64,000 nucleotides of DNA, from assembly GCF_004792685.1 (NCBI RefSeq), contig NZ_SRXT01000002.1:372001-436000 (forward strand), in the 5' to 3' direction. Shown here piece by piece: positions 31,264 to 41,018 of the stretch; position 1 is the stretch's first letter, and every line of letters begins with the position of its first letter. Both the position numbers and the translations under genes were made by a program. A model generated the notes under the pieces. The model saw only the letters and a list, made by a program, of their open reading frames with translations. It searched no databases and was not told where the DNA came from. This stretch comes from Sphingomonas gei (GTDB taxonomy: Bacteria; Pseudomonadota; Alphaproteobacteria; Sphingomonadales; Sphingomonadaceae).

Positions 31264-33129
31264 CTAGGCGAGCAGCGCCTCGGCCTGATCGAGCGTGTCC
31301 TTCATTGCCGCGACCAGTGCCTGATACGGCGCGGGCGACGCCATATCGAGCCCGGCGCGCTTGAGGATGTCGACCGGGTAGTCCGACCCACCGGCCTTGA
31401 GCACCGAGAGGTAGTTGTCGCGCTCCTTGGCGCCGCCCTTGAGGATCGCCTGGGCGAAGTAGGTCGCGGCGGCGATGCAGGTGGCGTATTGGTAGACGTA
31501 GAAGCTGTTGTAGAAATGTGGAATGAACGCCCACTCGTTGCCATAGACCGGGTCGAGGCGCACGTTGGGGCCGTGATAGCGCTTGAGCAGGTCGAAATAG
31601 ACCTCGGTGAACTTGCTTCCCGACAGGCCTTCGCCCGCCTCGGCCAGATCGTGCGCCTTCAGCTCGAACTCGGCGAACATCGTCTGGCGATAGAAGGTGC
31701 CGCGGAAATTCTCCATCTGCTGGCCGAGATAGAAGAGCTTCTCCTCCTTCGATTTGGCGTTCCTGAGCATATGGGCGACGAGCAGTTGCTCGTTGAGCGT
31801 CGAGGCGATCTCGGCGAGGAAGATCGGATAATCGGCTTTCTCGAAGGGCTGCGCGGCGTTGGCGAGCAGCGAATGGAGCGCATGGCCCCATTCGTGCGCA
31901 TAGGTGCTCAGCCCGTCATATTTCTCGGAGAGGTTGAGCAGCAGATACGGGTGCACTTCATAGGCGCCGGGGTTCATATAGGCGCCGGGGCTCTTGCCCG
32001 GGCGCGGCCACGGATCCATCCACTTGCCCGCGGTCGCCCTGGCGATGCGCGCTTGATAATCGGGCCCGAGCGGCTTTACGGCCTCGAGCGTCAGCGTGCG
32101 CATCTGATCGAGATTGAACGGCCGCTCGAGTGACACCAGGGGCGGATAGATGTCGTAATAAGCGATGTCGGGCAGCTTGAGCATCCGCCGGCGCAGCTCG
32201 AAATAGCGATGGAGCTCGGGCAGGCCCTTGTTCGCCTCCGCCACCAGCGTGCGATAGACCGCCTCGGGAACGTTGTTCCCCGAAAGCGCTGCGGCCAGCG
32301 AAGTCGGGTATTTGCGCGCCTTGGCGTAGAAGATGTCGCTCTTGACCTTGGCGTTGTAGGTCGCGCCGAACGAATTCCGGAACTTGCCGTGCGTGGCCCA
32401 GAAGGCGTCGAACACCGCCTTGCGGTCGGCGCGGTTGGGCGCGTCGCGGTTGAGCGTATAGCCCTGGCTGTCGAGCCGGACTTGCTTGCCGTCGGAAAGC
32501 TCGATCGTCGGCCAGGGAATGTCCGACGAGCGCAACTGACCCGCGATTTCTCCCGGCGCCTGGAGCGGCGCACCGGCGCCGGCGAGGATCGACTCGCCTT
32601 CCGACGAGAGCGTGTGTTCGGCCTGGCGCACGATATTGGCGAGGTAGAAGTCGAAGCGCGTCTTGAGCGCCGGGTTGGCGGCGATGAAGCCTTCGACCTT
32701 CGGCTTGCCGACTGCGAGGATCTCCGGGGCGAACCAGGCAGTGGCTTCGCCGAACGCGGTGTAGAGATCGGTCGCCTGCGCCTGCTTCTCCTGCCAGGCG
32801 GCGACGCGCACGTCTTCGTCGCTCTTGAGGGCGACATAGGTGTAGATCCGACCGATCGTCTTGCCGAGATCCGATTGGAGGGCCAGGGCCTCGGCGAGCA
32901 ATGCGGCGCTGTCGCCAAGCCGGCCCCTATATTTGGCGATGGCCGGCAGCGCCGCGAGCGCGCGCTTGCGCGCTTCGTCCCAGGCCGCATCGGTCGGATA
33001 AATCTCGGTCAGATCCCATGCCGGACCAGCGGCCGATGGCGCGGCGTTCTGCGCCCATGCGGGCAAGGCAGTGGCAAGGCTGGCGATCGCGCCGGCAGCC
33101 AGCGCATCGCGGCGGGACAATTCGGTCAT
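31264..33129 (-). CDS. pepF: Oligoendopeptidase F family (M3) metallopeptidase, exported
   Basis: A 621-residue zinc peptidase with the motif HEWGHALHS at about residue 410 and the conserved downstream glutamate (FLAEIASTLNE). It cuts short peptides. Unlike the cytoplasmic PepF of Firmicutes it opens with LSRRDALAAGAIASLATALPAWAQ-type sequence, a twin-arginine-like signal peptide, so it is likely periplasmic. It is convergent with manC (31 bases apart) and shows no operon partner. Confidence 0.92.
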   Translation of the reverse strand: MTELSRRDALAAGAIASLATALPAWAQNAAPSAAGPAWDLTEIYPTDAAWDEARKRALAALPAIAKYRGRLGDSAALLAEALALQSDLGKTIGRIYTYVALKSDEDVRVAAWQEKQAQATDLYTAFGEATAWFAPEILAVGKPKVEGFIAANPALKTRFDFYLANIVRQAEHTLSSEGESILAGAGAPLQAPGEIAGQLRSSDIPWPTIELSDGKQVRLDSQGYTLNRDAPNRADRKAVFDAFWATHGKFRNSFGATYNAKVKSDIFYAKARKYPTSLAAALSGNNVPEAVYRTLVAEANKGLPELHRYFELRRRMLKLPDIAYYDIYPPLVSLERPFNLDQMRTLTLEAVKPLGPDYQARIARATAGKWMDPWPRPGKSPGAYMNPGAYEVHPYLLLNLSEKYDGLSTYAHEWGHALHSLLANAAQPFEKADYPIFLAEIASTLNEQLLVAHMLRNAKSKEEKLFYLGQQMENFRGTFYRQTMFAEFELKAHDLAEAGEGLSGSKFTEVYFDLLKRYHGPNVRLDPVYGNEWAFIPHFYNSFYVYQYATCIAAATYFAQAILKGGAKERDNYLSVLKAGGSDYPVDILKRAGLDMASPAPYQALVAAMKDTLDQAEALLA

Positions 33130-33232
33130 TCAAGGCTTCCCCGAAGAAGCGCCGCCGGGCTCGGCGCGCAATTGAAGCCGGCAATCTGTCGCGCTTTTCC
33201 CGCCAAAGAAAGCGCTTTGTTGATCTAGGAGG

Positions 33233-33433
33233 CTAACACACCTTTCGTGCATCGCGATACTCGGCCCGCGAGATCACGATCCAGTCGCGCTTGGCGCGGC
33301 GCCGCATCGGCGTACCGCAAAACCGGCATTTGCTCACGTAGCGATCCTCCTCGCCTGCACGTGCAATGTGTTTCTCCGAACGCTCATGCTTTCCGCTGAA
33401 GCAGCGCAGCCGCCCCACAATCCAACTGAACAC
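33233..33433 (-). CDS. Small cysteine-pair protein, unknown function
   Basis: A 66-residue basic protein starting with GTG at 33433. It contains CRFCGTPMRRRAKRDWIV, a CxxC half-knuckle that may bind metal, or pair with the other cysteines (residues 10 and 66) in a zinc site. The composition (Arg/Lys-rich, Trp near both ends) is unlike a chance reading frame, and I believe similar small proteins exist in other sphingomonads, but I cannot verify that here. It lies between pepF and groEL on the same strand as both. Confidence 0.5.
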   Translation of the reverse strand: MFSWIVGRLRCFSGKHERSEKHIARAGEEDRYVSKCRFCGTPMRRRAKRDWIVISRAEYRDARKVC

Positions 33434-33537
33434 CTATGCGGTCCCTCATTTCATTTTAAGCGGTCGTTCCCCAATCCGGCTCGCAAGGTCAAGGCCATGG
33501 ACCGTCTTGGTTGCAAAGTTCGTCGCAAACAGCAGAA

Positions 33538-33561
33538 GGGCCGGGGGTCGCCCCCCGGCCC
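33538..33561 (-). terminator. groESL terminator
   Basis: A perfect 10-bp GC stem (GGGCCGGGGG / CCCCCGGCCC, loop TCGC) lies 26 bases after the groEL stop. In the minus direction it is followed by a mixed T-rich tract (TTCTGCTGTTT). Confidence 0.75.
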
Positions 33562-33586
33562 TTCGCATGTCAGTGAAGCGAAGGAC

Positions 33587-35242
<1,656 letters not shown>

Positions 35243-35252
35243 TTACTGGTTC

Positions 35253-35322
35253 GTGCTCCTGCGAAAGCAGGAGCCCAGGGTGCTGGATACGTGGCTCTAG
35301 GCTCCTGCTTTCGCAGGAGCAC
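35253..35322. repeat. Dispersed palindromic repeat, copy 2 (perfect inverted pair)
   Basis: Two 23-bp perfect inverted copies (35253-35275 and 35300-35322) lie 24 bases apart. Each arm is itself a hairpin: GCTCCTGC-GAAA-GCAGGAGC and GCTCCTGC-TTTC-GCAGGAGC. It lies between groES and groEL, where it could affect the ratio of the two proteins or mRNA stability. Related degenerate copies are at 9893-9965 and 40949-41018. Confidence 0.8.
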
Positions 35323-35338
35323 AGGCGGGGGTCGGTTG

Positions 35339-35626
35339 TTAGCCCAGGATCCCGAGGATGTCGGATTCCTTCATGATGAGGAGATCCTCACCATTGACCT
35401 TGACCTCGGTGCCCGACCATTTGCCGAACAGGATGCGGTCGCCGGCCTTGACGTCGAGCGGGGTCACCTTGCCGTCTTCGGCCTTGGTGCCGGTGCCGAC
35501 GGAGACGACTTCGCCTTCCTGTGGCTTTTCCTTGGCGGTATCGGGAATGATGATCCCGCCGGCGGTCTTCTCTTCGGCTTCGACACGACGGACGAGCACG
35601 CGGTCATGCAACGGACGAAAGCTCAT
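35339..35626 (-). CDS. groES: 10-kDa co-chaperonin GroES
   Basis: A 95-residue lid protein of the GroEL chamber. The ATG at 35626 gives the standard N-terminus [13 protein letters not shown]; the longer frame upstream runs through the leader. The mobile loop [19 protein letters not shown] and the closing domain VLFGKWSG-like segment are present. First gene of the groESL operon, under the sigma-70 promoter and CIRCE element just upstream. Confidence 0.97.
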   Translation of the reverse strand: MSFRPLHDRVLVRRVEAEEKTAGGIIIPDTAKEKPQEGEVVSVGTGTKAEDGKVTPLDVKAGDRILFGKWSGTEVKVNGEDLLIMKESDILGILG

Positions 35627-35660
35627 TGCGCTGCGATCCTCTAATGGTTTGAAACAGGGT

Positions 35661-35687
35661 TTAGCACTCACTTGAGGCGAGTGCTAA
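35661..35687. promoter_or_regulatory. CIRCE element (HrcA operator)
   Basis: TTAGCACTC, nine bases, GAGTGCTAA: an exact match to the CIRCE consensus. It lies 34 bases before the groES start and immediately downstream of the predicted -10, so HrcA binding should block initiation until heat shock. Confidence 0.95.
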
Positions 35688-35695
35688 CGCAGCCG

Positions 35696-35724
35696 GATAT
35701 GCGCAGGCAGATGGGATTCGTCAA
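35696..35724 (-). promoter_or_regulatory. groESL promoter
   Basis: Reading the minus strand: TTGACG (35724-35719), 17 bases, CATATC (35701-35696), with the CIRCE element beginning nine bases later. The spacing places the transcription start within or at the edge of CIRCE. Confidence 0.65.
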
Positions 35725-35769
35725 CGGGCTTGCGGCGGAATCTTTCGTGCGCCGGTCAGAGCGAGGCGT

Positions 35770-36252
35770 TCAGCCGCGTGTGGCGAGCAGGGCCTGGATG
35801 GCCACGCCGACACTGGGAAAGGTCTGGTTGACGTCGCTCGACACCTTGTCGCGGAGCACCGGTCCGGAGCCGTCGAGGTTGACCGTGAACAAGTCGATGT
35901 CGGTTTCGCCGAGCACCAGCCACGTCTCGTGCCCCGGGCCCTGCCGCCACAGCCGGTTGGCCGCGACCAGGCCTTGCCAGAAGCCGGCGGGGCCGGGGTT
36001 CGCTTCGCTCTGCCAGCTGCCATAGAGGACGAGCCCGTCGAAATCGACGCCGTCGGAGCGGCGGAGCAAAGCGGCATAGTCTTCGGGCAAGGTCGCGCCG
36101 AACTCGCGCTGGAGCGCCGCGCGCAGCGCAGCGATCCGCGCTTCGTCGGCGCCCGCCTGGACCGTCTCGCCGACCGCCACTTGCGCGTCGCGCGCCGCTA
36201 CAATCACTGCGTCCATGCCATCGTCTCCGGCCATCAGCGTTTCAGAGTCCAT
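35770..36252 (-). CDS. SUKH (SMI1/KNR4) family immunity protein
   Basis: A 160-residue protein. The segment LQREFGATLPEDYAALLRRSDG followed by the aromatic VLYGSW and later IDLFTVNLDGSGPV matches the SUKH fold, the most common immunity fold for nuclease polymorphic toxins. It starts eight bases after the stop of the HNH toxin gene on the same strand, the usual toxin-immunity order. A start at the internal Met (about residue 7) is possible. It should bind and block the neighbouring nuclease in the producing cell and its kin. Confidence 0.75.
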   Translation of the reverse strand: MDSETLMAGDDGMDAVIVAARDAQVAVGETVQAGADEARIAALRAALQREFGATLPEDYAALLRRSDGVDFDGLVLYGSWQSEANPGPAGFWQGLVAANRLWRQGPGHETWLVLGETDIDLFTVNLDGSGPVLRDKVSSDVNQTFPSVGVAIQALLATRG

Positions 36253-36260
36253 TCAGTCGA

Positions 36261-37445
36261 TCACGGTGCGGGAGGATAGACGAAGCCGCGGGGGATCGGG
36301 AAGTCCACCTGGCGGCTCTGTCCGACGCCGAGATCGCCGACCAGCGTGCGCTGGGCGTTGGTGAGCGCGATATGGTGCGGATCGTTGCGGATCAGCACGA
36401 GATTGTCGAAGCTGTTGGTGCCGCCGTCGTCGAGCGGCAGCTTGTGATGAACCTGCCAGCCCTGCGGAACCCGGCCCGACGCGATGCGATCGATCGCCGT
36501 CTGATCCAGCCCGGCGCGGCGCAACGCGTCGACCTTGGCGGGATCGCCGGCGAGGTCGCGCAGGAAATCGCCACGCACGGTCGAGTCGAAATCGCGGCGG
36601 AGCGCTGCATATTCGACGCGGTCGCGCTTCACATAATTGACGGAGACCGAGTCGACACCGCGCAGCTCGACGCCCTGGCCGCGCACGGTGCCCTGATAAA
36701 TGCCCTCGTCGGCCTGTCGCGTGCTCGCGCCGAAGAACTCGTCGAGCTGGCCCTTCATCCGGTTGATCGCATCGCGGGCGCTGCCGGGGAGCGCATCGAT
36801 CGCGCCCTGCGGGATCGCGTCGACTGCGTTCTTGACCTGGCGTAAGGCGGGTTCGAGCGCGCCGCGCAGCGCCGGATTGGCGACGACCGCGCCGATCGAC
36901 TCGCTGATCGTCTCGGCCCATTTGCCGACCTTGCCTGCCTTGGCCGCGTCGCCGAGATAGGGAATGATCCCGGCGGCGGAGAGCACGCCGTTGAGCGCGT
37001 GACCGCCCGCGCCGCCAAAATCGCCCGAGAAAAGCGAGCCGATCGCGCGGCCTGCCGAGATGATCGTGTTGCTGCCGTCGGAGATCGGCGTCGGTTCGAT
37101 GATCCCGGTGATGTCGAGCGCGAGCTGGGTGAGATCGAGCCCGAGCGTGACCGGATCGGGGCCGGCGTCGTTCGCCGGAGCCGGCGCACTTCCGCCTTCG
37201 AGCGTGCGGGCGAGCTCGCCGCGTTCGACCGGGGTCAGGTTGCGGTCGATCTCGGCTTCGACCCAGCCGGCGGATTGTGGATTCTCTTGCCGCACGCGCG
37301 CGACGCTGGCTGCGAGGCCCTGCACATCGACGCCGCCGCCGGGCAGGCGGTTCGCGCTAAGGGCGAGCTGGGCCTGCGTCGCGAGCTGCGGCGAGGGCGG
37401 CCCGATCGGGTTGTCGGCACCGGTGGAGCGGGCGGGATCGACCAT
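36261..37445 (-). CDS. Polymorphic-type toxin with C-terminal HNH nuclease domain
   Basis: A 394-residue protein preceded by a GGAGG ribosome site. The middle (about residues 95-190, ISAGRAIGSLFSGDFGG ... IPYLGDAAKAGKVGKW) resembles the pre-toxin domains that precede C-terminal effectors. The C-terminus has an HNH-type site: HHKLPLDDGG (His333-334), an asparagine in SFDNLVLI (about 348) and DPHHIAL (His357-358). There is no signal peptide, so delivery by a type VI or similar machine, or as cargo of a larger protein, is likely; no such machine is in the window. The downstream SUKH gene supports the toxin reading. Confidence 0.75.
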   Translation of the reverse strand: MVDPARSTGADNPIGPPSPQLATQAQLALSANRLPGGGVDVQGLAASVARVRQENPQSAGWVEAEIDRNLTPVERGELARTLEGGSAPAPANDAGPDPVTLGLDLTQLALDITGIIEPTPISDGSNTIISAGRAIGSLFSGDFGGAGGHALNGVLSAAGIIPYLGDAAKAGKVGKWAETISESIGAVVANPALRGALEPALRQVKNAVDAIPQGAIDALPGSARDAINRMKGQLDEFFGASTRQADEGIYQGTVRGQGVELRGVDSVSVNYVKRDRVEYAALRRDFDSTVRGDFLRDLAGDPAKVDALRRAGLDQTAIDRIASGRVPQGWQVHHKLPLDDGGTNSFDNLVLIRNDPHHIALTNAQRTLVGDLGVGQSRQVDFPIPRGFVYPPAP

Positions 37446-37583
37446 GTGGGCCTCCGTGGCTTGTGCTTCTTCATTAGCCGGAGGCGATTGGGGTGGCTGT
37501 AATCGATTCGGTTACGGCCACGTTGCCGCGGGGCTGCAACAGGCGTACATTCGCCGCCACCGGGGACATCGAAGGAGCGCGTC

Positions 37584-38375
37584 ATGACTGTCGCTCGTAT
37601 CGCCGCTGTCGAGCGCCCTGCGGAGGCGTTCGAAGTCCGCACCATCGCTGTCGCCGATCTGCGCGACTCGCTTCGCCAGGGCTGGGCGGATTTCCTCGAA
37701 CATCGCGGCGACCTGCTCTTTGTCGGGATCATCTATCCGCTGGTCGGTTTCGCCGTCGCGGCGGTGGCGCTGCAGGACTCGCTGATACCGCTGTTCTTCC
37801 CGCTCGCGGCCGGCGTCGGCCTGATGGGCCCCGCAGTGGCGGGCGGCTTCTACGAGCTGGCGCGGCGACGCGAGCAGGGCCTCGAATCGGGCTGGTCGCA
37901 TTTCTTCGACGTCGTCCGGCGTCCGTCGTTCGACGCGTTCTTCGCGGTGGCGGCGCTGCTGCTGGTGCTGTTCTTCGCGTGGCTGACGGTCGCTGCCGGA
38001 CTCTATGTCGCATTGATCGGAGTGACGCCGCCCGAAAGCCTGGGTGCATTCGCGACGCGCCTGTTCACCACGCCCGAAGGCTGGGCGCTGATCGTGTTCG
38101 GCAATCTCGCCGGGCTGGTGTTCTCGGCGGCGGTGCTGACGGTAAGCGTCGTGGCGATGCCGATGCTGGTCGACAAGGATGTCGATGCGCGCACCGCGAT
38201 CCACGTGTCGCGGATGGCGGTCGCGGCGAACAAGGGAGCGATGCTGCGCTGGGGCATCACCGTCGCGGCGCTGCTGGTGCTGGGCTCGATCCCGTTCTTT
38301 GTCGGGCTGGCAGTGGTGCTGCCGGTGCTCGGCTATGCGACCTGGCATCTGTATACGCGGCTGGTGGTGCGCTGA
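37584..38375 (+). CDS. DUF2189-type integral membrane protein
   Basis: A 263-residue protein with a soluble N-terminus (about 45 residues, VRTIAVADLRDSLRQGWADFLEHRGDL) and about six membrane helices. The sequence GPAVAGGFYELARRREQG and the paired-helix pattern match DUF2189 proteins, which are common next to respiratory or envelope genes and have no known function. It is divergent from the toxin gene and ends before a terminator-like hairpin. Confidence 0.75.
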   Translation: MTVARIAAVERPAEAFEVRTIAVADLRDSLRQGWADFLEHRGDLLFVGIIYPLVGFAVAAVALQDSLIPLFFPLAAGVGLMGPAVAGGFYELARRREQGLESGWSHFFDVVRRPSFDAFFAVAALLLVLFFAWLTVAAGLYVALIGVTPPESLGAFATRLFTTPEGWALIVFGNLAGLVFSAAVLTVSVVAMPMLVDKDVDARTAIHVSRMAVAANKGAMLRWGITVAALLVLGSIPFFVGLAVVLPVLGYATWHLYTRLVVR

Positions 38376-38377
38376 AC

Positions 38378-38412
38378 CGGCCTGTATTGGAGCCATAATA
38401 CACGGGCCGTTT
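38378..38412 (+). terminator. Probable terminator after the DUF2189 gene
   Basis: CGGCC-TGTATT pairs with AATACA and, after a two-base bulge, GGCCG; TTTACT follows. The next gene has its own ribosome site 54 bases on. Confidence 0.5.
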
Positions 38413-38465
38413 ACTCGTCTTGCGCCATCCGGTAGCAGGAGGGCGCAATCGAGGAGCGGCGCAAG

Positions 38466-40358
38466 GTGAAACTGGTTCGAGGCGCGTGGAAAATTCTGGT
38501 CGGGATCAAGGATTTCCTCGTCCTTGTCCTCATGCTTCTGTTCTTCGCGGGGCTGTTCACCGCGCTGTCGTACAAGCCCAACAAGGCGGCGATCCACGAT
38601 GGCGCACTGGTCGTCGCGCTCGACGGGACGATCGTCGAGCAGCCCGAGGAGGCCGATCCGTTCGCCGGGTTCGGCGGCGGCGAAGTGACCAAGCAGCATC
38701 GGCTGCGCGATGTGGTGCGCGCGCTCGACACCGCACGGACGGACACGCGGGTGAAGGTCGTAGTGCTCGATCTCGATCGCTTCATGGGCGGCTATCCGGC
38801 AGCGGTCTCCGAAGTCGCCGCGGCAGTGGGCAAGGTCCGCGCGAGCGGCAAGCCGGTCCTCGCTTACGCGACCGGCTATACCGATCGGGGCTATGTGCTC
38901 GCGGCGAACGCCAGCGAAGTATGGGTCAATCCGCAGGGCGGCACGTTGTTCGCCGGGCCGGGCGGCACGCAGCTTTATTACAAGGGGCTGATGGACAAGC
39001 TCGGCGTCAATGCGCACGTCTACAAGGTCGGCAAGTTCAAGTCGGCGGTCGAGCCCTATATCCGCAGCGACATGTCGCCGGAGGCGCGTGCGGCCAATGA
39101 TGCGCTCTACGGCGCGCTGTTCACCCAGTGGCGTGAGGCCGTCGCCAAGGCGCGGCCCAAGGCGCGGGTCGCGGATTATCTGGCGCAGCCCGACGCAGTG
39201 GTGGTCGGCGCGGGTGGCGATATCGCGGCGTCGAACCTCGCCTACGGACTGGTCGACAAGGTCGGCGACCGGCTCGCTTTCGGCAAGCGCGTCGCCGAGA
39301 TCGCCGGCACGCCTGCGGGCAAGCCGGCGGGGAGCTTCAAGGCGATCAAGCTGGCCGACTGGATCCAGGCCAATCCGGCGCCGACCGGCGGTGACGCGAT
39401 CGGCGTGATCACCGTCGCGGGCGAGATCGTCGACGGCAAGGCCGGGCCGGGCCATGCCGGCGGCGACAGCGTCAGCGCGCTGCTGCTCAAGGGGCTCGCC
39501 GAGAAGAAATTGAAGGCTCTGGTGGTCCGGGTCGATTCGCCGGGCGGATCGGCGATGGCTTCGGAGCAGATCCGCCAGGCGATCCTGCAGGCCAAGGCGC
39601 AGGGGCTGCCGGTGGTGGTGTCGATGGGCAGCCTCGCGGCGAGCGGCGGCTATTGGGTGTCGACCGCGGGCAACACGATCTTCGCCGAGCCCGACACGAT
39701 CACCGGATCGATCGGCATTTTCGGGGTGCTGCCGTCGTTCGAGAACAGCCTCGCCAAGATCGGCGTGACCACCGACGGCGTGCGCACGACGCCGCTCAGT
39801 GGTCAGCCCGACGTGATGGGCGGGATCAACCCGGTGACCGACCGCATTCTCCAGTCGGCGATCGAGGCGGGCTATGGCCGCTTCGTCAATCTGGTCGCGC
39901 AGTCGCGCAAGCTGACGCCGCAGCGCGTCGACGAGATCGGCCAGGGCCGGGTGTGGATCGGCGGGGTGGCGCACCAGCTCAAGCTGATCGACCGTTTCGG
40001 CGGGATAGACGATGCCATCGCCGAGGCGGCGCGGCAGGCGAAGCTCGATCCCGGCAAGGTCAACGCCGTATATCTCGAAAAGGAGCCGAGCGCCTGGATG
40101 CAGTTCGCGGAGTCGGTGATGGGCGGCGACAAGGATGACGACGACTGGGCCGACCAGCCCGCCGGCGCCGATCTGTTCGCGCGGATCGCGAGCGAGCGGC
40201 GCGCGCTGCTCGGCCAGGCGCTGGGCGATGCGCGGCGGCTGGCGCTGGGCGGATCGGTGCAGGCGCGCTGCCTCGAATGCGTCGCGATCGGGCCGCCGGT
40301 GGTGCGCGCGGAGGACCGCAGCCTGCTCGACCTGCTGATCGCGAGGATCGGGCTGTGA
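38466..40358 (+). CDS. sppA: Signal peptide peptidase SppA (67-kDa type)
   Basis: A 630-residue inner-membrane serine protease that degrades cleaved signal peptides. Starts with GTG. One N-terminal membrane helix (about residues 17-37), then two tandem S49 domains. The catalytic lysine is expected in VGKFKSAVEPY (first domain) and the serine in SMGSLAASGGYW (second domain), with the usual GSIGIFGV after it. Full length for the Gram-negative form. Its stop overlaps the start of the acetyltransferase gene. Confidence 0.93.
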   Translation: MKLVRGAWKILVGIKDFLVLVLMLLFFAGLFTALSYKPNKAAIHDGALVVALDGTIVEQPEEADPFAGFGGGEVTKQHRLRDVVRALDTARTDTRVKVVVLDLDRFMGGYPAAVSEVAAAVGKVRASGKPVLAYATGYTDRGYVLAANASEVWVNPQGGTLFAGPGGTQLYYKGLMDKLGVNAHVYKVGKFKSAVEPYIRSDMSPEARAANDALYGALFTQWREAVAKARPKARVADYLAQPDAVVVGAGGDIAASNLAYGLVDKVGDRLAFGKRVAEIAGTPAGKPAGSFKAIKLADWIQANPAPTGGDAIGVITVAGEIVDGKAGPGHAGGDSVSALLLKGLAEKKLKALVVRVDSPGGSAMASEQIRQAILQAKAQGLPVVVSMGSLAASGGYWVSTAGNTIFAEPDTITGSIGIFGVLPSFENSLAKIGVTTDGVRTTPLSGQPDVMGGINPVTDRILQSAIEAGYGRFVNLVAQSRKLTPQRVDEIGQGRVWIGGVAHQLKLIDRFGGIDDAIAEAARQAKLDPGKVNAVYLEKEPSAWMQFAESVMGGDKDDDDWADQPAGADLFARIASERRALLGQALGDARRLALGGSVQARCLECVAIGPPVVRAEDRSLLDLLIARIGL

Positions 40359-40915
40359 TCGCGATCCGCCCGGCAACGCCCGAGGACGCCCCATCGATTG
40401 CGGCGATCTATGCGCCGCACGTGCTGACCGGCACCGCGTCGTTCGAAATCGAGCCGCCCGACGCACGCGCGATGCGCACGCGGATGGCGGCGAGCGACGG
40501 GCTCTATCCGTGGATGGTCGCGACGACCGGCGATCCCGACGGCGGGGTGATCGGCTATGCCTTTGCGAGCAAGTTCCGCGATCGTCCGGCCTATCGCTAT
40601 GTCTGCGAGACGTCGATCTATCTGACCGACGCGTCGAGCGGCTCTGGGGTCGGGCGGCTGCTCTACGAGGCGCTGATCGATACCTTGCGCGCGCAGGGCT
40701 TCGTCCACGCGATCGGGGCGATCACTTTGCCGAACGACCGCTCGATCAAGCTCCACGAAGCGACCGGCTTCCGCCGCGCCGGGGTGTATCGCGAAGTCGG
40801 GTTCAAGCACGGCCAGTGGATCGATGTCGGTTTCTGGCAATGCGTGCTCAACGACCCCGCCGTGCCGCCGGTGGAGCCGAAGAAGTTCAGCGACGTGGGC
40901 GTGGTGCGGGGCTAG
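40355..40915 (+). CDS. GNAT N-acetyltransferase, phosphinothricin acetyltransferase-like
   Basis: A 186-residue acetyl-CoA transferase. The GTG at 40355 (GTGA overlap with sppA) is preferred, as homology-like sequence IAIRPATPEDAPSIAAIYAPHVL begins there; the longer frame lies wholly inside sppA. The acetyl-CoA loop is GVGRLLYEALI, and FRRAGVYREVGFKHGQWID is typical of the Pat/YncA subgroup, which acetylates amino-acid analogues such as methionine sulfoximine. Substrate here is not determined. Confidence 0.88.
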   Translation: MIAIRPATPEDAPSIAAIYAPHVLTGTASFEIEPPDARAMRTRMAASDGLYPWMVATTGDPDGGVIGYAFASKFRDRPAYRYVCETSIYLTDASSGSGVGRLLYEALIDTLRAQGFVHAIGAITLPNDRSIKLHEATGFRRAGVYREVGFKHGQWIDVGFWQCVLNDPAVPPVEPKKFSDVGVVRG

Positions 40916-40948
40916 GGCGTATCGACGAGGAGGCGCTGGGCGATCGGC

Positions 40949-41018
40949 CTCGCGAAAGCAGGACCCAGAGTCTCAAGCGGGCCTCCCGTAATCCTGGGCT
41001 CCCGCTTTTGCAGGGGCA
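40949..41018. repeat. Dispersed palindromic repeat, copy 3 (degenerate)
   Basis: CGCGAAAGCAGGACCCAGAG on the left faces CTGGGCTCCCGCTTTTGCAG on the right. It fills the gap between the convergent acetyltransferase and threonine synthase genes and abuts the thrC stop. Confidence 0.65.

Noticed and set aside
37512..40466. 984-codon minus-strand frame across DUF2189, sppA and the acetyltransferase
   Set aside because: Spans three convincing genes on the other strand and shows no recognisable family.
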